Below, piece after piece: positions 36,065 to 45,911 of a stretch of 64,000 bases of DNA; position 1 is the stretch's first letter; each line of letters opens with the position of its first letter. Origin of the DNA: Phenylobacterium sp. (GTDB lineage: Bacteria; Pseudomonadota; Alphaproteobacteria; Caulobacterales; Caulobacteraceae); assembly GCF_030681155.1 (NCBI RefSeq), contig NZ_JAUXXE010000069.1, forward strand, positions 62,001 to 126,000. The letters are read 5' to 3'. The notes beneath the pieces are model-generated. The model did not search any database, had not been told where the DNA came from, and worked only from the letters and a program-made list of their open reading frames with translations. The position numbers and the translations under genes were made by a program.

Positions 36065-37011
36065 AGGCCTTCAGCTACGAGCGGGCTACCTCGCCCGCTG
36101 ACGCCGCGTCCAAAGCGGCCGTCACCCCCGGCGCGAAATTCATCGCCGGCGGCACCAACCTTCTTGATCTCATGAAGCTGGAGATCGAGACGCCGTCCCA
36201 TCTTATCGACGTCAACGGCCTGGGCGTCGACAAGATCGAGGTGACAAACAACGGAGGGCTCCGGATCGGGGCTTTGGTTCGCAACGCCGACCTTGCGGCC
36301 GACGAACGCGTCCGCCGAGACTATGGGCTTCTAAGCCGCGCCCTACTGGCGGGTGCGTCGGGACAATTGCGCAACAAGGCGACCACGGCCGGCAATCTGC
36401 TGCAACGGACCCGTTGCCCGTACTTCTACGACACTCAACAGCCCTGCAACAAACGCAAGCCCGGCAGTGGGTGCTCAGCCATCGGCGGGGTCAGCCGCCA
36501 GCTGGCCGTGGTGGGCGCAAGCTCGGCTTGCATCGCCACCCACCCCAGCGACATGGCGGTCGCGATGCGAGTCCTCGACGCCGTGGTGGAGACGGTTGAC
36601 GCCAAGGGCGCGGCTCGCGCCATCCCCATCGCCGACTTCCATCGCCTTCCCGGCGAGGCCCCGCATGTGGATACGGTTCTGAAGCCGGGCGAATTGATCA
36701 CCGCAGTAACGCTGCCTAACCCTGTCGGGGGCAAGCACATCTATCGCAAGGTGCGTGACCGGGCCTCTTACGCCTTTGCATTGGTGTCGGTGGCCGCAAT
36801 CGTTCAGCCAGACGGTTCGGGGCGAGTCGCGCTGGGCGGCGTCGCCCACAAACCCTGGCGGGTCGAAGCCGCCGAGGCTGAGTTGCCACGCGGCGCCAAG
36901 CCGGTGACCGCGCGGCTGCTCGCGGACGCAAAACCTACGCATGACAACGCCTTCAAGGTGACGCTGGCTGAACGCGCGCTCGCCCGCGTGCTTGCCGAGG
37001 CGAGGAGCTAA
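36061..37011 (+). CDS. FAD subunit of the molybdenum oxidoreductase (PaoB-like)
   Basis: A 316-residue FAD-binding subunit. [13 protein letters not shown] is the FAD pyrophosphate loop, and [20 protein letters not shown] is the second flavin site. A Cys cluster ([20 protein letters not shown]) matches the extra 4Fe-4S site described for PaoB. It overlaps paoA-like by four bases and is three bases before the large subunit. Confidence 0.9.
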   Translation: MKAFSYERATSPADAASKAAVTPGAKFIAGGTNLLDLMKLEIETPSHLIDVNGLGVDKIEVTNNGGLRIGALVRNADLAADERVRRDYGLLSRALLAGASGQLRNKATTAGNLLQRTRCPYFYDTQQPCNKRKPGSGCSAIGGVSRQLAVVGASSACIATHPSDMAVAMRVLDAVVETVDAKGAARAIPIADFHRLPGEAPHVDTVLKPGELITAVTLPNPVGGKHIYRKVRDRASYAFALVSVAAIVQPDGSGRVALGGVAHKPWRVEAAEAELPRGAKPVTARLLADAKPTHDNAFKVTLAERALARVLAEARS

Positions 37012-37014
37012 ACC

Positions 37015-39219
37015 GTGAAATTTGACACCCCCGCCGCCGAGAACCCCATCGACCAGCTGAAGGTCGTCGGCCGCTCAACCGAGCGCATCGATGGCCCCCT
37101 GAAGACCACAGGGACAGCGCCATACGCCAACGACCGCCATGACGTGGCTGCGAACCAGGCGTTCGGCTACGCGGTCTGCTCCGGCGTCGCCAAGGGCCGG
37201 ATCACTGCGATCGACGCCAGCCGCGCCCGCGCAGCTCCAGGGGTCCTAGCCGTCGTGACCCACCAAAACGCCGGCAAGCTCGGAAAGGGCGACCGCAACA
37301 CCGCCAACCTCCTAGCTGGCCCAGAGGTGCAGCACTACCATCAGGCGGTCGCGCTCGTGGTGGCCGCCACCTTCGAACAGGCCCGTGCCGCGGCGAGTCT
37401 GGTCCGGATCGACTATACGCCCGCGAGCGGTTCGTTCGACCTCGCCGCTGCACAAGCCTCGGCGATCAAGCCCGAAGACGACGGGCAAGGCAGTCCGACC
37501 GACACTGCGATCGGCGACTTCGCTGCTGCGTTCGCCAAGGCGCCGGTGACCCTCGACGCCACCTACACCACGCCCGATCAATCGCACGCGATGATGGAGC
37601 CGCACGCCTCGATCGCGTCCTGGGACGGCGACCAGCTTACGGTGTGGACCTCGAACCAGATGATCGACTGGGGAGTTGGCGATCTGGCCAAGACGCTGGG
37701 CGTCCCGAAGGAAAAGGTCCGCTTGGTGTCCCCGTTCATCGGCGGCGGCTTTGGCGGCAAGCTCTTCGTCCGTTCGGACGCGCTGCTCGCGGCCTTGGGC
37801 GCGCGAGCGACCCGGCGACCGGTGCGGGTGGCCCTGGCCCGGCCGCAAATAGCCAACAACACCACCCACCGCCCCGCCACCATCCAGCGCATCCGGATCG
37901 GCTGCCAGCGCGATGGGAAAATCACCGCCATCGGTCATGAGAGTTGGTCAGGCGATTTGCCGGGCGGCGGGCTGGAAACCGCGGTCAACCAGACACGGCT
38001 TCTCTATGCCGGCGCTAACCGGATGACCGCGATGCGCCTGGCGACGCTGGACCTGCCGGAAGGCAACGCCATGCGCGCGCCAGGGGAGGCGCCAGGATTG
38101 ATGGCCCTCGAGATCGCCATCGATGAAATGGCTCAAAAGCTGGGGATGGACCCCGTCGCCTTCCGCATCCTCAACGACACGCAGGAGGATCCCGAAAAGC
38201 CCGGCCGGCCCTTTTCGCAACGCCAGCTCGTGAAGTGTCTGGAGGTGGGCGCCGATCGATTTGGGTGGCGCGGCCGCGATCGTCGGCCGGGGCAGGTCCG
38301 AGAAGGCGGGTGGCTTATCGGGACCGGCGTCGCCGCCGCCTTCCGAAACAACCTGCTCACAAAGTCGGCCGCCCGCGTGCGGCTCGACAACCGCGGCGTC
38401 GTGACGGTCGAGACGGACATGACCGATATCGGCACCGGCAGCTACACGATCATCGCCCAAACGGCCGCCGAGATGCTGGGCGTGCCGCTGGACAAGGTCA
38501 TCGTGCGACTGGGAGATTCAAACTTCCCGGTCTCGTGCGGTTCGGGCGGCCAATGGGGCGGCAACAACTCGACGGCTGGCGTCTTCGCCGCCTGCATGAA
38601 GCTACGCGAGGCGGTGTCGCAGAAAGCCCAGCTCGACCCGGCCCGCGCGGTGTTCGCGGACGGCCAGGTGAGCGTCGGCGCCCGTCGCGTGCCCTTGAGC
38701 GAAGCGGCTGGCGAGCAGGGTCTGGTCGCGGAAGATCACATCGAATATGGCGATCTCGACAAGCGCTACCAGCAGTCGACATTCGGCGCGCATTTCGTCG
38801 AGGTCGCGGTCGACGCCGCGACAGGTGAAATCCGCGTGCGACGCATGCTCGCGGTCTGCGCAGCCGGGCGCATCCTCAATCCGAAGTCGGCCCGCAGCCA
38901 AGTGATCGGCGCGATGACCATGGGGGTCGGCGCGGCGCTGATGGAGGCGCTGGAAGTCGACAAGCGTCGCGGCTTCTTCGTGAATCACGATCTGGCCGGC
39001 TACGAGGTGCCCGTCCACGCCGACATCCCGCATCAGGAGGTGATCTTCCTTGATGAGACCGATCCGATCTCCTCGCCGATGAAGGCGAAGGGAGTTGGCG
39101 AGCTGGGCATCTGCGGCGTGGCCGCGGCGGTGGCGAACGCAGTACATGACGCAACGGGCGTTCGGGTGCGGGACTATCCGATCACCCTGGACAAGTTGCT
39201 CGATGCATTGCCGGTCTAG
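37015..39219 (+). CDS. molybdopterin-binding catalytic subunit (PaoC-like)
   Basis: A 734-residue catalytic subunit with a GTG start. Motifs: FIGGGFGGKL near residue 245, GEAPGLMALEIAID, the cofactor loop GSGGQWGGNNSTA near 510, and the catalytic Glu in KGVGELGICG near 700. PaoABC-type enzymes oxidise aromatic aldehydes using a molybdenum cytosine dinucleotide cofactor. No maturation factor (PaoD/XdhC) follows, so it would rely on one elsewhere. Confidence 0.9.
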   Translation: MKFDTPAAENPIDQLKVVGRSTERIDGPLKTTGTAPYANDRHDVAANQAFGYAVCSGVAKGRITAIDASRARAAPGVLAVVTHQNAGKLGKGDRNTANLLAGPEVQHYHQAVALVVAATFEQARAAASLVRIDYTPASGSFDLAAAQASAIKPEDDGQGSPTDTAIGDFAAAFAKAPVTLDATYTTPDQSHAMMEPHASIASWDGDQLTVWTSNQMIDWGVGDLAKTLGVPKEKVRLVSPFIGGGFGGKLFVRSDALLAALGARATRRPVRVALARPQIANNTTHRPATIQRIRIGCQRDGKITAIGHESWSGDLPGGGLETAVNQTRLLYAGANRMTAMRLATLDLPEGNAMRAPGEAPGLMALEIAIDEMAQKLGMDPVAFRILNDTQEDPEKPGRPFSQRQLVKCLEVGADRFGWRGRDRRPGQVREGGWLIGTGVAAAFRNNLLTKSAARVRLDNRGVVTVETDMTDIGTGSYTIIAQTAAEMLGVPLDKVIVRLGDSNFPVSCGSGGQWGGNNSTAGVFAACMKLREAVSQKAQLDPARAVFADGQVSVGARRVPLSEAAGEQGLVAEDHIEYGDLDKRYQQSTFGAHFVEVAVDAATGEIRVRRMLAVCAAGRILNPKSARSQVIGAMTMGVGAALMEALEVDKRRGFFVNHDLAGYEVPVHADIPHQEVIFLDETDPISSPMKAKGVGELGICGVAAAVANAVHDATGVRVRDYPITLDKLLDALPV

Positions 39220-39572
39220 ACTTCAAGCCCAACAGCCAGGTCACCTGGAGCGACCTGGCGATCAATGGGTAGACGCAGGGCGAAGGTAACTGCCAGGTCC
39301 AACCCGTCTAAGGCGCGTTGCACGTCCGACAGCTCGCGGTCGGTGACCATTATCAGTTTCCGACCGCTGGCCTTACGCGCTCGAGCGTCGCAATTGTGGG
39401 AGTATCGGCCCGGCCATGGTGGGCCAAGGTTCCGTCATTGTCCGTTGTCGGGCGACAAGGCGCATAGCTTTCCAAGGCCGTTCGCCCGCGCCCGTTCCCT
39501 GCCTGCACGCGCAATCTCAATGGAACCGACGCTCGCCCCGCCGCGTCCTGGTAGGCAGCAAAGGAGTTTCGC
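39220..39572. other. intergenic region
   Basis: About 350 bases after the molybdenum enzyme operon. No gene is recognised. A near-EcfG promoter lies at its right end (39522-39547). Confidence 0.45.
39522..39547 (+). promoter_or_regulatory. near-EcfG promoter for the small hydrophilic protein
   Basis: GGAAC, 17 bases, CGTC: one mismatch to GGAAC-N17-CGTT. It ends 25 bases before the ATG at 39573. Confidence 0.5.
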
Positions 39573-39764
39573 ATGGAACAATCGAAAGAGCAGAACGCCA
39601 AGGGACGACAGAAGAACGCCGCCCAACCGCCCGGCGACCGCCCCGGCTTGGTGTCGGAGCAAGGCGTCAAGCGGACCGGCGAGGCGGCTCGGCGAGCCGC
39701 CGGCCCCGACGGCCCAGATGCGGGCGAAATAGGAGCAACGTTCAAACGAGATCCAGCCCAGTAG
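39573..39764 (+). CDS. small hydrophilic protein, probably stress-induced
   Basis: A 63-residue, very hydrophilic protein (Lys/Glu/Gln/Gly/Pro rich, no aromatic residue except one Phe), probably disordered. A clear AAAGGAG site lies before the ATG, and an EcfG-like promoter sits at a fitting distance. No family is recognised. Composition resembles hydrophilin-like stress peptides. Confidence 0.6.
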   Translation: MEQSKEQNAKGRQKNAAQPPGDRPGLVSEQGVKRTGEAARRAAGPDGPDAGEIGATFKRDPAQ

Positions 39765-39822
39765 GCGATCCACGCTTCGAACTCTGACGTAGGCGTAGAC
39801 CGAACGTCGCAAGCTCGCTCAC

Positions 39823-41312
39823 CTATCGATCGATGCCGCGCTCGCGGCCGACGCCGCGTCCCATGACCCTGCCCAGGGCCGACCGCTGCGTCTCCGGCGC
39901 ATAGGCCTGCAAGACCCCGACCACCCGCCGATCGACCTCTCTCAATCCCTGCCCCAGGCCTGCCTGAAGTTCCGAAGGCGCCGTCAGTCGCTGCTCGCCG
40001 AGTTCGCGGGCCACGAGAAGCTTGGTTCGGGTCCGCGCGACGTTCTCAATGCGGCGGTCAGCCCGCTTGATCTTTCGTTCGAGCGTGCGCCCGTCCCGCG
40101 CCGCGGTCTCCCGCGCCTGCTGGCCAGGGGCGAGCTGCGCAGCCACATAGGCGCGGCCCGCCTCCGAGGCCAGCCAGTCGCGTCTCACCCGATAGGCCGC
40201 GTCCGCTAGCCGCCAAGCCTGATGGTCTCGCTCCAGCCGGTTGAGTTCTGCATGCTTGGCCCAGATCATCCGGGCCGGATTGGCGATCCAGCGCGCCAGC
40301 CCGGCGCGGACCGCGCGTCCGCGCTCGACCCTCGACTGGGTGCGCCTCAGCCTGTGGGCGGCCGCCTGCCGAGCTCGGGCCGTCTCGCCGATGACCGCTC
40401 GGGTTATCTCCCGCCCGGTCAACACCTCCGGGACGCTCGCCGCCTGCAGATCGCGCGCCCAGCCGTCACGCTCGCGCACCATGGTCTGATGGATGGCCTC
40501 GAACTCCCGGATCACCGTTTCGATCGGATAGTCCTGGCGGGGCTGGTTGGCGGACAGCTGATCTTCGAGCTCCCTAATCCGGCCAGGCGTGGCGGCGCGT
40601 TCGGCGTTCCGGTCGGCGATCCTGCGATTGGTCTCGCCACGGTCGGAGGGCTCCCCCCGACGTTCCATGCCGGACGCCGCCGGACCAAGATGCACGGTCG
40701 GTTCAAGTCCCCTGCCCTGGCCAGCCAAGCTCTGATGGGTCACCTGCGGCGCGTCCGGTCCGAGGTGTTCGCGCAGATGCCGGTTCTGGATATCCGCCCA
40801 GATTCCACGCAGTTCGCGAACCGCGTCGGGATTGTCCCAGGCCCTGCCCTTGAGGCCAAAGCCTTCGACGCCCACTAGCCGGGTCGTGACCATGATGTGG
40901 GCGTGATGATTGCGGGATCTCCATGGGCGTCCGGTCGGTGGATGGCGTAGTCGGCGATCATCCCCTTCGCCACCAGCCCCTCGGCGATGAACGCACGCAG
41001 CAACTCAAGCCTCTGGTCGTCGGTAAGTTCGTGGGGAAGCGATACGAGCACTTCGCGGGCCGTTCGCGAATCCACCCGCCGGTCGGCGGCCTCGGCGGTG
41101 TTCCAGAGCACCTCCCGGTCCAGGAGCCAGGCCGGCGCGGCTTCCGGCGCCATGATCCCGGCAAACACCACTCCGCCCTTGGCGGCATAGTCGAAGACCA
41201 TCTCCAGCCGCTGGTCATGCAGTCGCGAGGCTGAGCGATAGGCCGCCGCGGCCACGGCCGAGCGTCCCTCGCTACGCCTGATCGCCTGAACCTCCAGCCG
41301 ATACTGGGCCAT
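39823..41312 (-). pseudogene. MobA/MobL-type relaxase broken by a -1 frameshift
   Basis: The N-terminal half (41312 down to about 40917) starts MAQYRLEVQAIRRSEGRSAV, a MobA/MobL beginning, and runs to AIHRPDAHGDP. The frame then shifts. The second half continues in another frame from NHHAHIMVTTRLVG, the metal-binding HHxH motif of relaxases. The C-terminus is a long Arg-rich helix region. Restoring one C in the CCC run (GGG at 40914-40916 on the plus strand) rejoins the two. The full protein would be about 495 residues. It may be a real inactivation or a homopolymer sequencing error. Confidence 0.85.
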
Positions 41313-41547
41313 CCACCAGAGCCTTTCTTCGCCGCCGCGGCGGCGTCCTATTCGGCGCGAAGGCGCCGGGATCGCTAAGGGCCTTGGCCCTTGGCCCGAG
41401 ACCCACCGAGGGTCTCGGCGGGCCCTCCCGGCCGCAGGCGTTGGATACAACGTATAACTGCGCCCTTGTCACCCTGACTCGCCTAGCGCTATCGTCATCC
41501 CCGCCCCCGGTCAAGCCGGGGGGCTCAACCCGAGGAGCCAGCTAGCC

Positions 41548-42078
41548 ATGAGCGAGATCCGCCGGCGCCGCGCCGAGACCGACGCGCAGCGCGCCCGCCG
41601 CCTTGAGGCCCTGGCCGTGCAACTGGCTGACCGAGAGCATCGCGCCGCCGCCGCCCTGGCCGGCGCAAGCGGCGCCCGTCCCCGGCGGCGCGGCCATGTC
41701 CTGCCGCTCGCCGATATCGAGGACGAGGCCCGGCGCCTGGAGGTCTGGCGTGCGAGGGTCGAGCGGCTGGAAGCCTTGCTGGATCGAACCCAGCGCAAAC
41801 GGGAAACCCGGGCCAAGATCGTGCTGGGTTCGACCCTGCTCGCCGAGGCCCGCGCGGCGCCGGACGACCCCCTGCTCGCGCGCCTGATCGAGATCCTCGA
41901 CCGCCGTGTCGAACGCCCCAAGGACCGCCACGCCCTAGCCGAGACTCTCGGCCTGCCGCTCGCCGCCCTACCGGGCCGCGAGCCCCCTGCCCTGCCAGAC
42001 TTCGACGCCATGGCGCGCGAGGCCATGAACCCGTCACCCCGCCATGGGGGCCGCCAGCAGGACGCCCGGCGAACCTAG
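41548..42078 (+). CDS. TraD-like mobilisation accessory protein
   Basis: A 176-residue, Arg-rich, largely helical protein. The middle (RTQRKRETRAKIVLGSTLLA) resembles the RKxRTRxLIxLGxL signature of conjugal TraC/TraD proteins that help the relaxosome. It is transcribed divergently from the relaxase and its last four bases overlap the convergent SleB gene. The first 60 residues are probably a coiled coil. Confidence 0.65.
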   Translation: MSEIRRRRAETDAQRARRLEALAVQLADREHRAAAALAGASGARPRRRGHVLPLADIEDEARRLEVWRARVERLEALLDRTQRKRETRAKIVLGSTLLAEARAAPDDPLLARLIEILDRRVERPKDRHALAETLGLPLAALPGREPPALPDFDAMAREAMNPSPRHGGRQQDARRT

Positions 42079-42785
42079 GGCGCTTGGCCGGCCGCCCGGT
42101 CCTCGACGATCTCACCGCTTGCGAGCACGAACAGGCCGCGGTCTCCGCTCGCGGCTTGACCGACGCTGGGCGTGACCGGCGTGGCGCGCCTCGCCGCGTC
42201 GCTTTGCGTGGCGAAAATCTCGCCGCCGGCTGCGAGATACCGATCGGGCCGAGGAGCCTCGACACCGCCCGTCGAGACATAGAAAGCGTGGTCGCCAATG
42301 GTGGCGCTGGGCGTCGCTCCGCCGAAATGGACGAGACCAGGCCGGACGGTTCCGGCGCGCGCCCGCGCGGCGACGATGGCCGGGTTTTGGAAGTAGCGCG
42401 CCCCGCCCGTCGGGTCGGGCAACCGCCCTTCCAGAGCGAGATTGAGAATGGTGTCGATACGGGCGCGCTCGACCGGCGAGACCGGTCGGAGCGCTCGCCA
42501 ATCGCCGCCCGCACGCATCACCGGCTCGAACTGAGCGCGGGCGTTGACCACGGCCTCGACGGTGGCGCCCCAGCCTCCGGACGCCAGCCGGTTGAGGATG
42601 GTGAACACCACGCCGGCCAGGCCGGCGTCCCCCTGCCCCGCCGCCTCGGCATAGGCCACGCGCGCGATCGCTTCGCGCGCCGTCGGAGCATCGACCTGGC
42701 CACGCAAGCCGGCCAGAGACGGTTCGCCGCTGGCCGGCGCGGCCAGCAGGGCGAGCACCGCAGCCACGCGAGCCGCACGCTTCAC
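42075..42785 (-). CDS. SleB-type cell-wall hydrolase
   Basis: A 236-residue exported protein with signal peptide 1-20 and a hydrolase domain at about 38-170 (ARVAYAEAAGQGDAGLAGVV, QFEPVM, ARYFQNP, IGDHAFYV), the SleB/CwlJ layout with the catalytic Glu in YAEA. Such enzymes open peptidoglycan for a secretion apparatus. It overlaps traF by four bases, so a role in conjugation is likely. Confidence 0.82.
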   Translation of the reverse strand: MKRAARVAAVLALLAAPASGEPSLAGLRGQVDAPTAREAIARVAYAEAAGQGDAGLAGVVFTILNRLASGGWGATVEAVVNARAQFEPVMRAGGDWRALRPVSPVERARIDTILNLALEGRLPDPTGGARYFQNPAIVAARARAGTVRPGLVHFGGATPSATIGDHAFYVSTGGVEAPRPDRYLAAGGEIFATQSDAARRATPVTPSVGQAASGDRGLFVLASGEIVEDRAAGQAP

Positions 42786-43285
42786 GGCCTCACCCAGAGC
42801 GGCTCATAGGCCCCAATGATTTCGGCCGGTCCGACGGGCCCGTAATAGCGGCTGTCGAAACTGTTGGGGATCCGGTCGGAATAGGCGACGAACTGGCCTG
42901 GCCCGAGGGTCACGCAGCCTTCCCAGCGGGGAAGCGCGCGCCCGGCGTGATCGTGAAGCTGGATGGTCCCCAGCGGGCGACCATTGACAAGAAACACTCG
43001 GCCCTGGGCGCAGACCCGCGATCCCGGACCCGCCGCCAGCCTCTTCAGAATGCCGCCCCGACCGATCTCCGGGAGATGGGCCGCCGCATAGGCGCGCCCC
43101 GGGGCCGGGGGATGAAACGCCGCCAATCGTCCCGCCGCTGGCGGAAGCGTGGAGCGTACATAGAGGCCGAGCGGCTCGCTCGGCGAGGTGTTGACGAGAA
43201 ACAGCGGCTGAGGCGTCGCCAGGCTCGCCAGGCCTAAACAGGCCGGGAGGCAGCAAGCGCCGAGCAGGTGGAGATGATGGCCCAT
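42782..43285 (-). CDS. traF: conjugal transfer signal peptidase-like protein TraF
   Basis: A 167-residue S26-family protein with one N-terminal hydrophobic helix. The Ser of the active site is in NTSPSEPLGLY, the general-base Lys in GGILKRLAA, and the late SDRIPNSFDSRYYGPV block is standard for TraF. TraF proteases process the pilin or cyclise it. It follows parB in the same direction and overlaps the SleB gene. Confidence 0.85.
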   Translation of the reverse strand: MGHHLHLLGACCLPACLGLASLATPQPLFLVNTSPSEPLGLYVRSTLPPAAGRLAAFHPPAPGRAYAAAHLPEIGRGGILKRLAAGPGSRVCAQGRVFLVNGRPLGTIQLHDHAGRALPRWEGCVTLGPGQFVAYSDRIPNSFDSRYYGPVGPAEIIGAYEPLWVRP

Positions 43286-43345
43286 GGGGCGGCGAGCGTT
43301 TCGCGTCTCGCCTTGGGCGGCAATTCCGCAGAATTACGGGGCGCG

Positions 43346-43397
43346 CGTCACCGATCCCCCGACAGGCGGGCCGCCCGTTTGGTCACCGATACCCCGG
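43346..43397. repeat. two iteron-like repeats downstream of parB
   Basis: Copies of CGTCACCGATCCCCCG (43346-43361) and GGTCACCGATACCCCGG (43381-43397), matching the array at 45912-45998. The two are 35 bases apart with a GC-rich dyad between. Confidence 0.6.
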
Positions 43398-43406
43398 ACT
43401 TTCGAA

Positions 43407-43426
43407 AACTTGCCAATTGGCAAGTT
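43407..43426. repeat. 20-bp perfect palindrome
   Basis: AACTTGCCAATTGGCAAGTT reads the same on both strands and ends at the parB stop codon. Its position among partition genes and iterons suggests a protein-binding site (centromere or operator) rather than a terminator; no T-run follows. Confidence 0.65.
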
Positions 43427-44454
43427 CAGGTCGCCGGGCGCAGCCGGGCCAGTTCGCGCTCGAACGCGGCGATGAAATCGGCGTTGGACGCGGACGCGTC
43501 GAGCGCCAACTCCAGGACCACCCGGTTGGCGCCCTTGGGCTTGAGGCTGAACAACCTTACCGCCTTGTCGCTCTTGACCACCTTGGTCGCCACCGCGGGC
43601 TTGGCGACAGCAGCCGCCTCCCCGGCCGCGGCCGCCTTGAGGATCGCCAGGACCTTGGCCGGCTCCAGGACCGGTTGTCCGTCGAGGCGACGCTGAGCCT
43701 GTTGCGGCGCCAGCTTGCTGGCCGCCGTCATGACCCGCGTGCGGCCCGGGTCGCTGGCCAGATACGGCTTGAGCTCGCGGGCATGGTTCTCGCGCAGCTG
43801 CAGCACGTCGCCGAAGGCCTCGACCACGTCCTGCGGGAGCTTGGCGAGGTCCAGGAACCGCGACAGCCAGGTCTCGCGGATCTCCAGGCGCTCGGCCATC
43901 CGCCGGGCCACCCCGCCATAATAGCTTTCGACGGCCTCGCGATAGTCGAGGGCGCGCTCATAGTCGCTGATGTCCTGGCGCGAACGATTCTCGACGTCGG
44001 CCAGCCGGAAGGCGGCCTCGTCGGTGAGCTCACGCTCTTCAATCAGGAACTTGATGTCCCGATGCTCGACCGAGCGAAGATAGCTGACCGACCAATGCCG
44101 GCGCGCCCCGCAGATCACCTCGTAGTCGAAGGCCGGATCGTCATCGATCCGACGGACGACCGCCGGAAACTCCTGAGAGTTCTGGGCCCGCAGGCTTTCG
44201 AGCAGATCGGCGCAATACTCCGCCGTGAGCAGGTCATAGCGGCGATTGTGCCGGGTCCACATGCGGCAGCGCGCCGGATCGACCAATCGAAGGGTCTTCT
44301 CCTTGATATCGCCCGAAGTCACCCGCGCCAGAGCCGACATGCGGTCGCTGACGCGCGCCGGCGGGGGCGCCGCCTCCCCCGTCTTCGGGGTATCGGTGAC
44401 CGGCGCGACCAGGCCGGCGAGGATCGAGCGGTTCTTGCCTGTTGTGGTGGACAT
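43426..44454 (-). CDS. parB: ParB/RepB-type plasmid partition protein
   Basis: A 342-residue protein. The ParB/Srx box has the landmarks FPAVVRRIDDDPAFDYEVIC and GARRHWSVSYL. A helix-turn-helix region follows (VARRMAERLEIRETWLSRFL). It resembles RepB of repABC plasmids and ParB of ICEs. The start MSTTTGKNRSILAGL is preceded by a GGAAG site and is 11 bases after the parA stop. An inverted copy of the iteron motif lies inside it at 44386-44401. It binds the centromere and stimulates ParA. Confidence 0.9.
   Translation of the reverse strand: MSTTTGKNRSILAGLVAPVTDTPKTGEAAPPPARVSDRMSALARVTSGDIKEKTLRLVDPARCRMWTRHNRRYDLLTAEYCADLLESLRAQNSQEFPAVVRRIDDDPAFDYEVICGARRHWSVSYLRSVEHRDIKFLIEERELTDEAAFRLADVENRSRQDISDYERALDYREAVESYYGGVARRMAERLEIRETWLSRFLDLAKLPQDVVEAFGDVLQLRENHARELKPYLASDPGRTRVMTAASKLAPQQAQRRLDGQPVLEPAKVLAILKAAAAGEAAAVAKPAVATKVVKSDKAVRLFSLKPKGANRVVLELALDASASNADFIAAFERELARLRPAT
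44386..44401 (-). repeat. inverted iteron copy inside parB
   Basis: The minus strand reads GGTCACCGATACCCCG, identical over 16 bases to the repeats at 43381 and 45912. It encodes part of the VTDTP stretch of ParB. Confidence 0.55.
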
Positions 44455-44465
44455 GCTGGGCTTCC

Positions 44466-45671
44466 TTAAGCCACGCCTTGACGGCGCAGATCGGCGCGGT
44501 GGCTGGGCCATGCCTTCCGGATGAGCATTTCGATTTCGCCGTTCAGCCGATCGAGGTTGTTGCGGCAACGCTCGTGGGTCCGGCTGCCTGAGCCGGCGAT
44601 CTCATAGACCGTGCGCAGCTGGACGTTGGCGTTGTCGATCTCCGCCGAGTCGAGCAGCGAGGCGCTGAGCATGTCCATGCCGAACACCGCCTGCATCATC
44701 TCGCGGATCTGCAGATGGGCGCTCTTGCCCTCGTCCACCTTCGTCGCGACGACCCGAAGGAAGTGATAGCCCCGCTTGCCCAACCCGTGCTCGGCGAGCA
44801 CCTCGAGCGTATCGACGATCATCCGCAGGAAATGGGCGGTGGAGGCGAAGTCCACGGTCGAGGGCGGCGTCGGGATCAGCAGGGCGTTGGCCGAGCGCAG
44901 TACGGCCAGGGAAATCATTCCCAGCGCCGGAGGCGGATCGAGTATGACCACGTCATACTGGTCGGCCATACCTTCGATGCCGCGCCGCAGGCGGTCGAGC
45001 GAGTCCGGGTTACCGCGCATCCGCGCCGCGGCCTCGTACTCGGCGGTGTAGAGACCAAGATTGGCCGGAATGATGTCGATGCCTGGCCAGGCGGTCGGCC
45101 GCAGGGCGTACTGCAGATCAGGCGCCCCGCCATGTTGGAAGAACGGCAGCAAGGTGTCTTCGTCCTGGATGTCAATGTCGGGATTGAAGCCGAACATGGT
45201 CGTCGAGCTGGCTTGGCTGTCGCAATCGACTATGGCGACGCGGTAGCCCTTCAACGCCAGGTATTGAGCGATGTGGCAGGCCAGCGTGCTCTTGCCGACG
45301 CCGCCCTTGAAGTTCTGGACCGCCAGGATGATCGGCGGGTCCCCTTCGCGCCTGTACGGCCGGGTGCCGAAGACGTCGCGCATGTGATTGACCTCGGAAA
45401 GGCTGTACCCCTCCCGCCGGCCGTTGGCCCCCAGCCGGGGCGGCGGCAGCCGGCCCTCGGCCTCGGCCTGCCGGATGGCCTCGGAGCTACGCCCCACCAT
45501 CTCCGCGGCCTTGGTGATCGTGAACCGCAGGTCGACGATCTTCTCCGAGCCCGGCGCGAAGACCGTGGCCCGCAGCCGGGCGATCACGTCCTCGGCGCGC
45601 TGGTTCAGCGCGCTCAGGGCGTCCAGGAGAACGGGCTCGGTGGCGGGTTTCAATTCGGCGACAGGCGACAC
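44466..45671 (-). CDS. parA: ParA/RepA-type plasmid partition ATPase
   Basis: A 401-residue partition ATPase. An N-terminal MerR-like helix-turn-helix (about 45-100, TITKAAEMVGRSSEAIRQAE) allows autorepression. The deviant Walker A is NFKGGVGKST near residue 122, followed by VDCDSQAS and VILDPPPALG. The length and HTH place it with RepA of repABC and ICE partition systems. It is the first gene of the parA-parB-traF-sleB run. Confidence 0.93.
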   Translation of the reverse strand: MSPVAELKPATEPVLLDALSALNQRAEDVIARLRATVFAPGSEKIVDLRFTITKAAEMVGRSSEAIRQAEAEGRLPPPRLGANGRREGYSLSEVNHMRDVFGTRPYRREGDPPIILAVQNFKGGVGKSTLACHIAQYLALKGYRVAIVDCDSQASSTTMFGFNPDIDIQDEDTLLPFFQHGGAPDLQYALRPTAWPGIDIIPANLGLYTAEYEAAARMRGNPDSLDRLRRGIEGMADQYDVVILDPPPALGMISLAVLRSANALLIPTPPSTVDFASTAHFLRMIVDTLEVLAEHGLGKRGYHFLRVVATKVDEGKSAHLQIREMMQAVFGMDMLSASLLDSAEIDNANVQLRTVYEIAGSGSRTHERCRNNLDRLNGEIEMLIRKAWPSHRADLRRQGVA

Positions 45672-45911
45672 GCGGTAGCCTCCTTTGCAAATTCAGGCTG
45701 AGGTAGCGTGATTTTGCCAAGTTGTCCCTCCGAATGGTAAACGACACTTTAAGATCGGCGCGGGCGAGCGCGAGCCCCTTAGCTCGCGAACCGCCCAAGC
45801 CAGCCTCTCCACAGCGCCCGTTACTAAATTCGATAAGGACCAGGTTAGAAGGCTTAAGCGGCCGGCTAGGGACCACAAAGCCTTACCGCGCCATCGTTTG
45901 CTAACCGCCCC
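45672..45911. other. parA upstream control region
   Basis: About 240 bases between parA and the iteron array. It holds TTGCCAAGTT (45708-45717), half of the 20-bp palindrome seen after parB, so it may be the parA operator. No gene is visible. Confidence 0.4.
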
